Made by a program: the position numbers and the translations under genes | Assembly (NCBI GenBank): GCA_030037775.1 | Contig: JASHQB010000053.1 | Location: 1-41,832 of the forward strand | Source: Candidatus Acidiferrales bacterium | GTDB lineage: Bacteria > Acidobacteriota > Terriglobia > Acidiferrales > UBA7541 | DNA length: 41,832 nucleotides | Reading direction: 5' to 3' | Part shown: positions 1-11,658 of the stretch, piece after piece | Position numbering within the stretch: the first letter of the stretch is position 1 | How the letters are laid out: each line of letters starts with the position of its first letter | Notes under the pieces: model-generated | The model's input: only the letters and a program-made list of their open reading frames with translations | Told to the model about the DNA's origin: nothing | Database searches by the model: none

Positions 1-2146
1 AATCGTCCTTGCCCAGGTCCATTCCGTTGACGCCGCCGGCTTGCCGTCCCATCGCACGCACCTCGGTTTCGCGGAAGAGAATGGCCTGACCTTCGTGGCT
101 CGCCAGGAAAATCATCTGCTTGCCGTCGGTGAGCTTGGCGCCGATGAGTTCGTCGTTGGACTCCAGGTTGATAGCGATAATGCCGCTTGGCCGCGGATTC
201 GAAAACTCCGCAAGCCCGGTCTTTTTCACCGTGCCTTGTTTGGTGGCGAGAAAAACGTAGCGCCCTTCTTCTTCGAGATTGCGCGCCGCGACTACCGCGG
301 TCAGCTTCTCGTTTTCCTGGAAGTGAACCAGGCTGTTGATGGCCTTTCCGCGCGTGGCCGCGGCGGCTTCGGGAATCTCGTAAACCTTGAGCCAATAGAC
401 GCGGCCCTTTGAAGTGAACAGCAGTATGTACGTGTGCGTGGAGGCCACGAAAAGATGCTCGACGAAATCCTCTTCGCGCGTGCGCGCGCCGATGCGGCCT
501 TTGCCGCCGCGGGATTGATGGCGGTAAACGTCAACAGGCGTGCGCTTCACATAACCCGCGTGGCTCACGGTGATGGCCATCTCTTCGTCTTTGATCAGGT
601 CTTCCAGCTTGATTTCTTCGACGCGGTCGACAATTTGCGTGCGGCGCTCGTCGCCATAGCTCTTGTCGATCTCCTTCAGCTCGGCGACGATGACGGCGCG
701 GAGCTTTTTGTCGCTGGCGAGAATTTCTTTCAGTTCGGCGATGCGGACCTGGATCTGCTTCAGCTCTTCCAGGATTTTCTCGCGCTCCATCTGCGTCAGG
801 CGATGCAACTGCAAATCCAAAATCGCCTGCGCCTGGCGCTCGGTAAAACCGGCGGCGGCGCTGCGGCGCGTGTCGTCATAGGGTTGGTGCGCGCCGCGGA
901 CGTCCATGGCCATCAACGCTTCTTTGGCTTCCTTGGGCGACTTGCTGCGGCGAATCAGCTTGATGATTTCGTCCAGATGGTCGAGGGCGATCTTGAAGCC
1001 GACCAGGATGTGCTCGCGTTCTTCGGCTTTGCGCAAATCGTACTGCGTGCGGCGGCGCACGACTTCTACGCGGTGCTCGATGAAAAGCTTGATCAGCTCG
1101 ATCAACCCGAGCTCACGCGGCTGCCCGGCGACAATCGCCAGCAGAATCATCCCGAAGGATTCCTGCATCTGGGTGTGCTTGTAGAGGTGATTCAGGATGA
1201 GCTGCGGCTCTTCGTCGCGCTTCACTTCGATGACGATGCGCATGCCGTCGCGGTCGGATTCGTCGCGAATGTCGCCAATGCCCTGAATTTTTTTGTTCTG
1301 TACGAGCTCGGCGATGTGTTCGATCAGGCGCGCTTTGTTGACTTGATACGGAAGCTCGGTGATGACAATGTTCTCGCGCTCCTTGCCGGCTTGCTCGATG
1401 GCCGCTTTTGCGCGCACTTGGAAAGTACCGCGGCCGTTTTTGTAAGCCTGCTCGATACCTTCGCGGCCGTAAATGTAGCCACCGGTGGGAAAATCCGGCC
1501 CGGGCACCACTTTCATTATTTTCTTCAGATTGATTTCAGGATCCTCGATCAGCATCACCGTGGCTTCGATAATTTCGCGCAAATTGTGCGGCGGAATGTT
1601 GGTGGCCATGCCCACGGCGATGCCGCTCGAGCCGTTGACCAACAAATTCGGGATGCGCGTGGGAAGGACCAGCGGCTCCTGCGTGCTTTCGTCAAAATTG
1701 GGGATGAAGTTGACGGTTTCCTTGTCGATGTCCGCGAGCATTTCCTCGGCGATCTTGGAGAGGCGCGCTTCGGTGTAACGCATCGCCGCGGGAGGGTCGC
1801 CATCGACGGAGCCGAAGTTTCCCTGGCCGTCGACCAGCGGATAGCGCATGTTGAACGACTGCGCCAGGCGCACGAGCGCATCGTAGACAGGCGCGTCGCC
1901 GTGCGGATGGAATTTGCCGAGGACTTCGCCGACGATCTTGGCGCACTTGCGGTACGGCTTCGTGGACGTAAGCCCGAGTTCGTACATGCCGAAAAGAATG
2001 CGGCGATGAACGGGCTTGAGGCCATCGCGCACATCGGGCAGCGCGCGGCCGATGATTACGCTCATGGCGTAATCGAGGTAGGACTTCTTCATCTCCGATT
2101 CGATATCGACCGGAGTTAGGATCTGCTGTGATTGCTCGTCAGCCAT
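1..2146 (-). CDS. gyrA: DNA gyrase subunit A (3' end cut by window edge)
   Basis: GyrA is the breakage-reunion subunit of the A2B2 gyrase that introduces negative supercoils. The first 715 residues are present; the rest of the C-terminal domain lies beyond position 1. The start is ATG at 2146 with GGGGAG nine bases upstream. The N-terminus carries the family block [21 protein letters not shown]. The catalytic tyrosine is Tyr124 in RYTEARL, and [11 protein letters not shown] lies just before it. The C-terminal part contains QSRGGKG, a close match to the GyrA box (QRRGGKG), which argues for GyrA rather than ParC. The quinolone-region motif reads [10 protein letters not shown], so the positions equivalent to E. 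coli Ser83-Ala84 are Ala85-Pro86. It lies downstream of gyrB and a small unknown gene on the same strand, about 130 bp after the latter. Confidence 0.98.
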   Translation of the reverse strand, partial: MADEQSQQILTPVDIESEMKKSYLDYAMSVIIGRALPDVRDGLKPVHRRILFGMYELGLTSTKPYRKCAKIVGEVLGKFHPHGDAPVYDALVRLAQSFNMRYPLVDGQGNFGSVDGDPPAAMRYTEARLSKIAEEMLADIDKETVNFIPNFDESTQEPLVLPTRIPNLLVNGSSGIAVGMATNIPPHNLREIIEATVMLIEDPEINLKKIMKVVPGPDFPTGGYIYGREGIEQAYKNGRGTFQVRAKAAIEQAGKERENIVITELPYQVNKARLIEHIAELVQNKKIQGIGDIRDESDRDGMRIVIEVKRDEEPQLILNHLYKHTQMQESFGMILLAIVAGQPRELGLIELIKLFIEHRVEVVRRRTQYDLRKAEEREHILVGFKIALDHLDEIIKLIRRSKSPKEAKEALMAMDVRGAHQPYDDTRRSAAAGFTERQAQAILDLQLHRLTQMEREKILEELKQIQVRIAELKEILASDKKLRAVIVAELKEIDKSYGDERRTQIVDRVEEIKLEDLIKDEEMAITVSHAGYVKRTPVDVYRHQSRGGKGRIGARTREEDFVEHLFVASTHTYILLFTSKGRVYWLKVYEIPEAAAATRGKAINSLVHFQENEKLTAVVAARNLEEEGRYVFLATKQGTVKKTGLAEFSNPRPSGIIAINLESNDELIGAKLTDGKQMIFLASHEGQAILFRETEVRAMGRQAGGVNGMDLGKDD

Positions 2147-2192
2147 TCAAATTGCTCCCCAAAATGCGGATTCGAGAGAGTGCGTTTTTGTA

Positions 2193-2270
2193 CCGATTAG
2201 AACGTATGCCGGTGCTTTATTTTCAATAACTTAGCTCGATTTCTAATTCCGGATCATGCCGATTAGAAAT
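2193..2270. repeat. Inverted and direct repeats upstream of gyrA
   Basis: The gap between the small gene and gyrA is AT-rich. It holds a perfect 9-bp inverted repeat, ATTTCTAAT at 2239-2247 and ATTAGAAAT at 2262-2270 with a 14-base spacer. A direct copy of CCGATTAGAA lies at 2193-2202 and 2259-2268. On the gyrA strand the repeats read TTCTAATCGG and could be -10-like elements or a protein-binding site. The function is inferred only. Confidence 0.4.
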
Positions 2271-2278
2271 GCTTGCAG

Positions 2279-2539
2279 CTAACGCTTTGCGCTCCATTCC
2301 AGAACGTAAGCCTTTACCCCTTCAAACGCGGCGGCGTTGTTGGAAAAGCGCTGCGCGCCGAAATGGGCCTCAAGCTTGAGCATCAGGTCGGCGCATTCGG
2401 CCTCGCTGGTGCATTCGAAGGCCACGCCCCGCTTAGTGTCGGGCGATTTTGTCGGGACCGCGCGAAAACCCGAGCACGAGAGGCCTTTCGTTCCCGGCAA
2501 TGTTTGCCAGCTCAATTGATAGAACATTTGCCCATCCAC
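2279..2539 (-). CDS. Small hypothetical protein between gyrB and gyrA
   Basis: An 86-residue reading frame starts with GTG 17 bases after the gyrB stop; an internal ATG lies four codons later. Only a weak AGGG precedes it. The product is soluble-looking, with no signal peptide or membrane helix, three cysteines and two tryptophans. The central part, ECADLMLKLEAHF, looks like an amphipathic helix, and the end reads AYVLEWSAKR. I do not recognise the family. Its tight spacing with gyrB suggests co-transcription. It is a plausible real gene because its composition is protein-like and it fills the gap in the same direction as its neighbours, but it could also be fortuitous. Confidence 0.5.
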   Translation of the reverse strand: MDGQMFYQLSWQTLPGTKGLSCSGFRAVPTKSPDTKRGVAFECTSEAECADLMLKLEAHFGAQRFSNNAAAFEGVKAYVLEWSAKR

Positions 2540-2556
2540 GCTGCGCCCTAAAAAAC

Positions 2557-5277
<2,721 letters not shown>

Positions 5278-5306
5278 ATTGTAGCGAAAATCACGCAGAG
5301 CCACAA
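5278..5306 (-). promoter_or_regulatory. Predicted gyrB promoter
   Basis: On the minus strand, TTGTGG (5306-5301) is followed by exactly 17 bases and TACAAT (5283-5278), a good sigma-70-type match. The predicted transcript would start near 5271 and carry a leader of about 300 bases before gyrB. It is divergent from the padR promoter. Confidence 0.5.
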
Positions 5307-5457
5307 GGTAATTGTGCTGATCTAGGCGGCATTTCTCGACCACTAAAGCAAATATTATCATATTGTTACAGCGGACAGCGCAGGACAGACGCGACTTACC
5401 ACGGGAAACTCCGAGGCCCAAAAAACTCCTTCCGAATGAGAGGGTCAAATTCTTCTG

Positions 5458-5507
5458 TTGCACACCAAACTGGGATGGATTATTCTCCCATAAACATCTT
5501 ATGGGAG
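5458..5507 (+). promoter_or_regulatory. padR promoter with overlapping inverted-repeat operator
   Basis: TTGCAC (5458-5463), a 17-base spacer and TATTCT (5481-5486) form a promoter. A perfect 9-bp inverted repeat, CTCCCATAA (5485-5493) and TTATGGGAG (5499-5507) with a 5-base spacer, covers the end of the -10 region, the likely start point and the Shine-Dalgarno GGGAG of padR. This is the expected position for autorepression by PadR. The same repeat in RNA could also hide the ribosome binding site. Confidence 0.6.
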
Positions 5508-5514
5508 CACTGCA

Positions 5515-5853
5515 ATGGCTGATACAAATCGGACCGGCGAACTGATGCAGGGCACGCTGGACATGTTGATATTGAAAACGCTGACGCGCGGAGCGATGCA
5601 CGGCTATGCGATCGCGGAGTTCATCCAGCAGTCGACAGAAAACGTGCTGCGCGTGGAAGAAGGAGCACTGTACCCGGCACTCCACCGGCTGGAGCTGCGC
5701 GGATGGCTGGACTCGGCGTGGGGGCTTTCGGAAAACAAGCGGCGCGCGAAATTCTACCGATTAACGCCGGCCGGAGAAAGGCAACTGGCCGATGAGAAGG
5801 CGCATTGGGGCCGGATGACTGGGGCGATCGCTCGCATCATGGAAACAGTCTAA
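5515..5853 (+). CDS. PadR-family transcriptional regulator
   Basis: A 112-residue winged-helix regulator. The start is ATG 5515 with GGGAG seven bases upstream. The sequence shows the PadR signature: GTLDMLILKTL at about 13-23, HGYAIAEFI, EEGALYPALHRLE with the recognition helix, and KFYRLTPAGERQL in the wing. It is the short PadR form without a long C-terminal dimerisation domain. Its stop is followed by the permease start nine bases later, and TAAGGAG gives the next gene its Shine-Dalgarno, so the two are translationally linked. PadR-ADOP pairs are a known acidobacterial arrangement. The inferred role is repression of its own operon; the inducing signal is unknown. Confidence 0.93.
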   Translation: MADTNRTGELMQGTLDMLILKTLTRGAMHGYAIAEFIQQSTENVLRVEEGALYPALHRLELRGWLDSAWGLSENKRRAKFYRLTPAGERQLADEKAHWGRMTGAIARIMETV

Positions 5854-5862
5854 GGAGCAGCG

Positions 5863-8523
5863 ATGTTTAAGGGATGGATTCGGGCGGCGCAGTTGCGAAT
5901 GAAGGCACTGGCGAAACGGCGGCAGCTTGAGCGCGACCTGGAAGACGAGCTGCAGTTTCATCTAGCGATGAGCGAAGAGAAACTCCGTGGCGACGAATCG
6001 CGTGCATTGGCGCGCGCAGCTGCGCGGCGCAAGTTCGGAAACGCGACTTTATTGAAGGAGGTGTGCCGGGACATGTGGACCTTCCATTCGATGGAAAAGC
6101 TCTTGCAAGACTTGCGCTATGGCGCACGAATGCTGCGCAAGTCGCCGAGCTTCACGGCAATCGCTGTGCTGACGCTGGCGCTCGGCATCGGCGCGAACAC
6201 GGCGATTTTTTCGGTGGTGAACGCTGTGCTGCTAAAGCCCTTGCCGTACCCGGACGCGAATCGACTGGTGATGATGTTCCTCCAAGCCCCGGCACTGCCT
6301 CTCGCTCGCGGCGACATGGGCGATGCCGACTTTCTTGCGTTGGCGGAGCAACAGCACAGTTTCGAAAGGGTCGCGGCGTATAAGGCATCGGACAATGGAT
6401 TCACGCTGACTGGTGACGGAGAGCCCGAGGAAATTCCCGGAGGACAAGTTACCGCGCACTTTTTTGACGTGCTCGGCATCAGGCCCATGATGGGCAGGAC
6501 TTTCTCGCCCGGCGAAGATCGCGCCGGGCGGGCCCTAACCGTCGTGGTGAGCAACCAGTTTTGGCGCGAGCACTTGCGACGCGACCCGCAGGCAATCGGA
6601 CAAAGCATTACGCTCGACGAACAGAGCTTCACCGTCATCGGCGTGATGCCAGCGACTTTTCATTTCGGCGAGCGGGGCGCCGATGAGCTGTGGCCCATCC
6701 GGCAAACGGAGGCCCCTCACCAGCGCTGGCCTTATTTTTTGACGGTGTTCGGCCGGCTGAAGCCCGGGGTGCCGCTGACGATGGCGATCGCAGACGCCAC
6801 ACGAATCGCTCAGAGCGTCACGCGGCAATATCCGGTCTCCGGCGTTGCCGGTGCGACGGCGGTGCCGATGAAGCAAGTGGTCATCGGCGACTCATTTACG
6901 CCTTTGTTGATTTTGCTCGGGGCGGTTGCCACCGTACTGTTGATCGCTATTGTGAACGTGGCCAATCTGCAAGTGTCGCGCGCCGCGACCAGACGGAAGG
7001 AGATGGCGATTCGCACCGCGTTGGGCGCCGGGCGGCTGCGGCTGGTGCGGCAACTCCTGACGGAGAGCGTCCTGCTGGGAGGGACTGGGGGCGCGTTGGG
7101 CCTGGCTCTGGCGTATGGCTGCGTAAAGGCAATCGTGGTCCTAGGCTTCGATCTCCTGCCACGAGTGGATGAAGTGTCCGTGGACTGGCACGTTTTGCTT
7201 TTCGCCGCCGCGGTCACACTGCTCTCCAGCATTCTCTTCGGGCTTGCGCCCGCGACGCGAACGCGGGCGGCGAAGCTCGACGAATCACTCAAAGAAACCG
7301 GGCGCGGCGGAGGAGAAGGCGCGGGATCGAGGTTGTTGCACGACGCGCTGGTCGTGGTGGAGTTTTCTCTGGCCTCGGTGCTGCTGATCGCGGCAGGGTT
7401 GCTGCTGGGCAGCCTCGTGAAGCTCGAAGCCGTGAGCCCCGGATTCCAGCCGGAGCACATTCTGACGATGCGCGTGGACTTGCCGCCGGTGCACTACCGG
7501 AAGGCGAGCCAGACCACGTCGTTTTACCGGCAGCTGCTGGAGAAGACAGAAAGTATTCCAGGCGTGCAGTCGGCGGCGGTAGCGATGAGCTTGCCGCCGA
7601 ATTTGCTGGAAGTCGAAAATCCGTTTCACGTGGAGGGACAGCCGTACACGCCGGGAAAGTCTGTGACGCTGGCGGAGGAGATCCCCATCAGCGAAGATTA
7701 TTTCCGGACATTGGGCGTGCCGCTGATTGCGGGGCGCTTCTTTGCCGATGAAGACCGAGCCGAAGGGCACAACTCGCTGGTCATCAATCAGGCGATGGCG
7801 GAGCGGTATTTCGGGGGCAACGCTGTGGGCAAGCGCGTGCAAACGGGCGATGCCGATCCGAAATCGGCATGGGAAACGATCGTCGGGGTAGTGGGAAACG
7901 TGAAATACGAAGGACTGGGCGAGAAGGATCAGCCGACAATGTATGTGCCGTACTATCGCGACGGCTGGGCGCCGTGGTTCGTTTACTCGATGTATGTTGT
8001 GGTAAAAACGCCCGCAGAAGCGGGAAGCGTTGCGGCGGCTGTGCGCTCGGTGGTCGGTTCCATCGATGCGTCCGTTCCGCTCACGAAGGTTCAAACGATG
8101 GACGAGTTGCTCTCCCAGTCGGTGAACGCTCCGCGGCTGGGGGCTGTCTTGCTCAGCTCCTTTGCGGCGTTGGCGCTGTTGCTGGGGGCGATCGGTATCT
8201 ACGGCGTGATGAGCTACGCCGTGACGCAGCGCACCCATGAAATCGGCGTGCGAATCGCGCTCGGCGCGCAGCAACGAGACGTGCTGCGGCTGGTGCTTGG
8301 TTCCGGCGCGAAGCTGGCGTTGATCGGAAGCGCCATCGGCGCCGGCGTTTCTCTGGCGTTCACCCGGTTTCTATCGAGTTTGCTTTTCGGCGTTAGTCCT
8401 ACTGACCTCCTGACATTCGCCGGGGTGACTCTCTTGCTCATGGCTGTCGCACTGGTGGCCTGCTACCTGCCGACGCGCCGAGCGATGCGCATCGACCCGA
8501 TCGCCGCACTGCGGCACGAATAA
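5863..8523 (+). CDS. ADOP-type ABC permease (duplicated MacB/FtsX permease)
   Basis: 886 residues, typical of the acidobacterial duplicated orphan permease family. The cytoplasmic N-terminus (about 1-85) holds RRQLERDLEDELQFHL, the prefix found in ADOPs. Then comes the first permease unit, with the start motif LRYGARMLRKSPSFTAIAVL and a helix ending in NTAIFSVVNAVLL. A periplasmic MacB-like region and an FtsX helix bundle follow (about 345-470). The second unit has its periplasmic part at about 530-740 and ends with helices containing GVMSYAVTQRTHEIGVRIALGA and the tail motif RRAMRIDPIAALRHE. No ATPase is encoded nearby, which is normal for ADOPs. The substrate is unknown; MacB relatives work in mechanotransmission-type export of peptides or lipids. 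The start ATG lies 10 bases after the padR stop and has AAGGAG. Confidence 0.93.
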   Translation: MFKGWIRAAQLRMKALAKRRQLERDLEDELQFHLAMSEEKLRGDESRALARAAARRKFGNATLLKEVCRDMWTFHSMEKLLQDLRYGARMLRKSPSFTAIAVLTLALGIGANTAIFSVVNAVLLKPLPYPDANRLVMMFLQAPALPLARGDMGDADFLALAEQQHSFERVAAYKASDNGFTLTGDGEPEEIPGGQVTAHFFDVLGIRPMMGRTFSPGEDRAGRALTVVVSNQFWREHLRRDPQAIGQSITLDEQSFTVIGVMPATFHFGERGADELWPIRQTEAPHQRWPYFLTVFGRLKPGVPLTMAIADATRIAQSVTRQYPVSGVAGATAVPMKQVVIGDSFTPLLILLGAVATVLLIAIVNVANLQVSRAATRRKEMAIRTALGAGRLRLVRQLLTESVLLGGTGGALGLALAYGCVKAIVVLGFDLLPRVDEVSVDWHVLLFAAAVTLLSSILFGLAPATRTRAAKLDESLKETGRGGGEGAGSRLLHDALVVVEFSLASVLLIAAGLLLGSLVKLEAVSPGFQPEHILTMRVDLPPVHYRKASQTTSFYRQLLEKTESIPGVQSAAVAMSLPPNLLEVENPFHVEGQPYTPGKSVTLAEEIPISEDYFRTLGVPLIAGRFFADEDRAEGHNSLVINQAMAERYFGGNAVGKRVQTGDADPKSAWETIVGVVGNVKYEGLGEKDQPTMYVPYYRDGWAPWFVYSMYVVVKTPAEAGSVAAAVRSVVGSIDASVPLTKVQTMDELLSQSVNAPRLGAVLLSSFAALALLLGAIGIYGVMSYAVTQRTHEIGVRIALGAQQRDVLRLVLGSGAKLALIGSAIGAGVSLAFTRFLSSLLFGVSPTDLLTFAGVTLLLMAVALVACYLPTRRAMRIDPIAALRHE

Positions 8524-8599
8524 AAAAAGAGCTTACCGATCTGCAAGCGGCGGACGGGATCGTGAAGTCAAGCATTTTCTGCCCCGATTCGTCAGAATT

Positions 8600-8860
8600 C
8601 GCACTGTGGAAAAGCTGTGAATTGTTTGTGTATGCTGTGCACGTGTTTCGCTCAATTTTCTCTTGCTCCTGAGCTTCCGTTTAGGCAGAATCCGCGCTCA
8701 CACTCAAGAGGTGCCGAGAATTTGAATTCCTCGACAGGTTCGTGGAGGCCGCGTGGGGCGGAAGTCCTGCTGCGAATCTGAGAATCAGTGAAAGGTCGGC
8801 CGCCTGGAAAAAGAGTCCGGTGGGGTGTTTTCCACAGGATTTCCACGGGTGTGGAAATTG
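8600..8860. other. Candidate oriC portion: DnaA-box-like cluster upstream of dnaA
   Basis: The 355-base gap between the permease and dnaA has no gene. It holds TGTGGAAAA at 8605-8613 (reverse TTTTCCACA), TTTTCCACA at 8828-8836, and a convergent pair ATTTCCAC (8839-8846) / GTGGAAAT (8851-8858) separated by GGGT. These differ by one or two bases from the TTATCCACA consensus. The clustering just ahead of dnaA fits either autoregulation or part of an origin. No strongly AT-rich unwinding stretch is visible here. Confidence 0.45.
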
Positions 8861-8878
8861 GCGGAGTTTGATGTCACT

Positions 8879-10183
8879 GTGAATTCCTGGGACAAAATAC
8901 TGCAACACATGGAGCGGCGGGTTAACGCCCACAGTTTCTCTACGTGGTTCCGGCCAACGCGACTGGAAGCGGCAGAGAACGATCGCTTGCTCGTTCGTGT
9001 GCCCACCCCCATCTTCCGGAAGCGGCTGACGCAAACGTACGGTGACCTCCTGCAGGCCGTGCTGGCGGAAGTAGGCATGACCACAACTCGGCTGGAGTTC
9101 ATTTGCGCTGAGAACGAGGCCGCTCCCGTGCCGCCGGCGCAAGCCAAGCTGGATTTTGATTCCTCGAATCACCAACTGAATCCGCGCTATACCTTTGAGA
9201 CATTCGTGGTGGGCAGCAGCAACCAGTTCGCGCATGCGGCGGCGCTGGCCGTGGCGGAACAACCTTCCCGGTCTTACAACCCGCTATTCCTCTACGGGGG
9301 AGTGGGCCTGGGAAAGACACATCTGATGCACGCCATCGGGCATTCGATCAAGCGGCGGAATCCAGCGGCGCGACTGACTTACGTAAGCGCGGAGAAGTTC
9401 ACCAACGAAGTGATCGCCGCGGTGCGTTTTGATCGCATGAGTGCTTTTCGTGACCGCTTCCGCACTATGGATGTGTTGTTGGTGGACGACATTCAGTTCA
9501 TCGCCGGAAAAGAACGGACCCACGAGGAATTCTTTCACACTTTCAACGCACTCTATGAACAGCAAAAGCAGATCGTGATCTCCTCCGATTGCCCTCCCAA
9601 GGAGATTTCCGCCATCGAGGAGCGGTTGCGCTCGCGCTTCGAATGGGGCTTGATCGCCGACATTCAGCCGCCGGACCTGGAAACGAAAATAGCAATCTTG
9701 CAGAAGAAAGCGGAGAGCGAGCAGGCCCGGCTGGCCGACGACGTGGCGGAGTTCATCGCGCGCTCAATCAAATCGAACATTCGCGAGCTTGAGGGCGCGT
9801 TGATTCGCCTGCTGGCATACGCCTCGCTCACGGGCATCGAGCTGAGTGTAGCTACCGCGCAGCAAGTGCTGAAGAATTTAATCGACACGCAGGAAAAGAA
9901 GGTGTCCATCGAACAGATTCAGCGGCGCGTGGGCGAGCATTTCGGCTTGCGCGGCCAGGATCTGAAAGTGCGAAGCAATTCAAAGGCGATTGCTTTCCCC
10001 CGCCAGGTGGCCATGTACCTGGTGAAGCAACTGACTTCGGCATCGCTTCCCGAAATCGGGAGGCAGTTCGGCGACAAGCATCACACGACCGTGCTGCATT
10101 CCATCCACAAAATCGAAAACTTGCGCCGCGTGGATAAAGAATTGAACAAAACGATTAACAGGCTACTGGATTCGCTCGGATAG
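8879..10183 (+). CDS. dnaA: Chromosomal replication initiator protein DnaA
   Basis: 434 residues if started at GTG 8879, which gives MNSWDKILQHMERRV, the usual domain I start; GGAG is 12 bases upstream. GTG 8849 (AGGA nine bases before) is an alternative, but it would place the DnaA-box-like sites inside the gene. Domain I is about 1-75 and linker II is short (75-100). Domain III AAA+ has Walker A GGVGLGKT (140-147) and Walker B LLVDDIQF (200-207); RSRFEWGL (251-258) is the sensor/arginine-finger region. Domain IV ends with the DNA-binding signature FGDKHHTTVLHSI (397-409). DnaA-ATP binds DnaA boxes to open oriC. dnaN follows after 271 bases. Confidence 0.97.
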   Translation: MNSWDKILQHMERRVNAHSFSTWFRPTRLEAAENDRLLVRVPTPIFRKRLTQTYGDLLQAVLAEVGMTTTRLEFICAENEAAPVPPAQAKLDFDSSNHQLNPRYTFETFVVGSSNQFAHAAALAVAEQPSRSYNPLFLYGGVGLGKTHLMHAIGHSIKRRNPAARLTYVSAEKFTNEVIAAVRFDRMSAFRDRFRTMDVLLVDDIQFIAGKERTHEEFFHTFNALYEQQKQIVISSDCPPKEISAIEERLRSRFEWGLIADIQPPDLETKIAILQKKAESEQARLADDVAEFIARSIKSNIRELEGALIRLLAYASLTGIELSVATAQQVLKNLIDTQEKKVSIEQIQRRVGEHFGLRGQDLKVRSNSKAIAFPRQVAMYLVKQLTSASLPEIGRQFGDKHHTTVLHSIHKIENLRRVDKELNKTINRLLDSLG

Positions 10184-10454
10184 AGTTGCAAGAGTTTTCC
10201 TCAGTAACCGTCTCCCGTGGATGTGAATTCTGTGTGAATTCCTCGGGTCCATACTCCACGCGGCCGTTTTTCCCTAGAACACTCACCTCATTCCACAGGC
10301 GAGCGGCGGAGCCAAGCGCATGAGGGGAGACAGGTTGCGACGATTTCCGCAAAATCCACAGGTCCGGCGACTACGGCTGTATTACCCTGTTTATTCAATT
10401 CAGAAAAAGAAGTAAAGTACGTCGCAGCCAAAAACCAAGTGAGGAACGTGCCCG
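10184..10454. other. dnaA-dnaN intergenic region, possible origin segment
   Basis: The 271 bases hold no gene. They contain TGTGAATTC twice, 11 bases apart (10222-10230, 10233-10241), and two box-like sites, TTCCACA (10291-10297) and AAATCCACA (10352-10360). A short AT-rich stretch at about 10377-10420 precedes the dnaN start. Together these could be a bipartite origin with the sites upstream of dnaA. No skew analysis was possible, so this is inference. Confidence 0.35.
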
Positions 10455-11567
10455 ATGGAATTCAGCGTAAAGAAATACGACCTTCTGGAAGAGCTCGAGC
10501 TTACGCAGGGCGTCATCGAGCGGAAAACGACGATTCCTATTCTGTCGAATTTGCTGTGTGAAGCAAAAGGGAACCGGTTGTTCCTTACGGCGACGGACCT
10601 AGAGTTGAGTATTCGCACATCGTGCGAAGCCAAAGTGAAGAAGGAAGGCGCGGGAACGATTCCCGCCAAGAAGCTCCTGGACTTGGTGCGGCTGCTGCCG
10701 GAAGAAGAAATTCGCTTCAAACTGCTCGATAACCACTGGGTACAGATCGTTTGCGACCGCAAGACCTACAAGATGGTAGGAATGTCCAAGGACAATTTTC
10801 CGACGCTGCCGCCCTTTCCGCACACGCAAGTGAAGATCCCCGGGAAGCTTTTATCGGAGCTAATCTCAAAGACCATCTTTGCGATCGCCCAAGAAGAGTC
10901 GCGTTACACCCTGAACGGCGCGCTGCTGGTTCTGAATACAGCCACGCTGACGATGGTGGCGACGGACGGCCACCGGTTGTCCATCGTAGAGGTGCCGCAC
11001 AAGCTGACGGGATTGCCGGGAGACGTCCGCGTGCTGGTGCCGAAGAAGGCCATGTCCGAAGTTCTGCGCATGTGCGGAAAGTCCAGCGATGATGCAGATG
11101 TGGAATTCGCGCAAGACGACAGCCACCTCTTCTTCCAGTTCGGCGGACGGCTGCTGAGTTCGCGCAAACTGACCGGCACGTTTCCACCCTATGAGGCGGT
11201 GCTGCCGCGGGACGCCAATAAGACAGTTGTGCTGGAGCGCGGCGAGCTGCAGGATGCGCTGCGGCGCGTTTCCCAACTGGCGGACCAGCGCTCCCATGCC
11301 GTGAAATTCATGCTGTCGAAGGAAGGGGTCGAAATTTCCGCTTCCAGCCCCGAGTACGGCGAGGCCAAAGAGGCGTTTGAGAAGGACTTCAAAGGCGATC
11401 CGATCGCAATTGGGTTCAATGCGCAGTACCTACTGGATTTCCTCGCGGCGGCCGCCGACGGGCCCATCTCGGTCGAGTTGAAGGACGATCAATCGGCAGG
11501 ACAGATGCGCCCACTGGCTGACGAAGCCTCGCGTTACCGGTACGTCGTGATGCCAATGCGGATTTGA
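10455..11567 (+). CDS. dnaN: DNA polymerase III beta subunit (sliding clamp)
   Basis: A 370-residue clamp of normal length with the three-fold domain layout. The start is ATG 10455 with GAGGAA upstream. Family features include IPILSNLLCEA near residue 28, TATDLELSI near 49, NFPTLPPFP (114-122) at the end of domain I, YTLNGALLVL and ATDGHRLSIVE in domain II, and the C-terminal YVVMPMRI that forms part of the partner-binding pocket. The protein encircles DNA and tethers polymerase III and other partners. It follows dnaA on the same strand. Unusually, no recF follows; the next gene is an unrelated pentapeptide-repeat protein. Confidence 0.97.
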   Translation: MEFSVKKYDLLEELELTQGVIERKTTIPILSNLLCEAKGNRLFLTATDLELSIRTSCEAKVKKEGAGTIPAKKLLDLVRLLPEEEIRFKLLDNHWVQIVCDRKTYKMVGMSKDNFPTLPPFPHTQVKIPGKLLSELISKTIFAIAQEESRYTLNGALLVLNTATLTMVATDGHRLSIVEVPHKLTGLPGDVRVLVPKKAMSEVLRMCGKSSDDADVEFAQDDSHLFFQFGGRLLSSRKLTGTFPPYEAVLPRDANKTVVLERGELQDALRRVSQLADQRSHAVKFMLSKEGVEISASSPEYGEAKEAFEKDFKGDPIAIGFNAQYLLDFLAAAADGPISVELKDDQSAGQMRPLADEASRYRYVVMPMRI

Positions 11568-11658
11568 ACCGCCCAACGCGGCCTAACGACCTTCTCCCGA
11601 GTTTTCCCTGCCTGTAACTCTGGGCGAACCGCTCCTGACCCTCAGGACAGGAGATTTC

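Noticed and set aside
434-2119. 561-codon open frame on the plus strand opposite gyrA
   Set aside because: The minus strand encodes an unmistakable GyrA here; the plus frame is an antisense shadow with no domain, produced by the high GC third-position bias. The same holds for the long plus frames opposite gyrB (2449-3519, 3547-4485) and opposite thrS (23911-25029).
7622-7637. parS-like string CGTTTCACGTGGAGGG inside the ADOP gene
   Set aside because: The left half fits but the right half breaks after CACGTGGA. It encodes FHVEG in a conserved permease frame, so it is probably coincidental.
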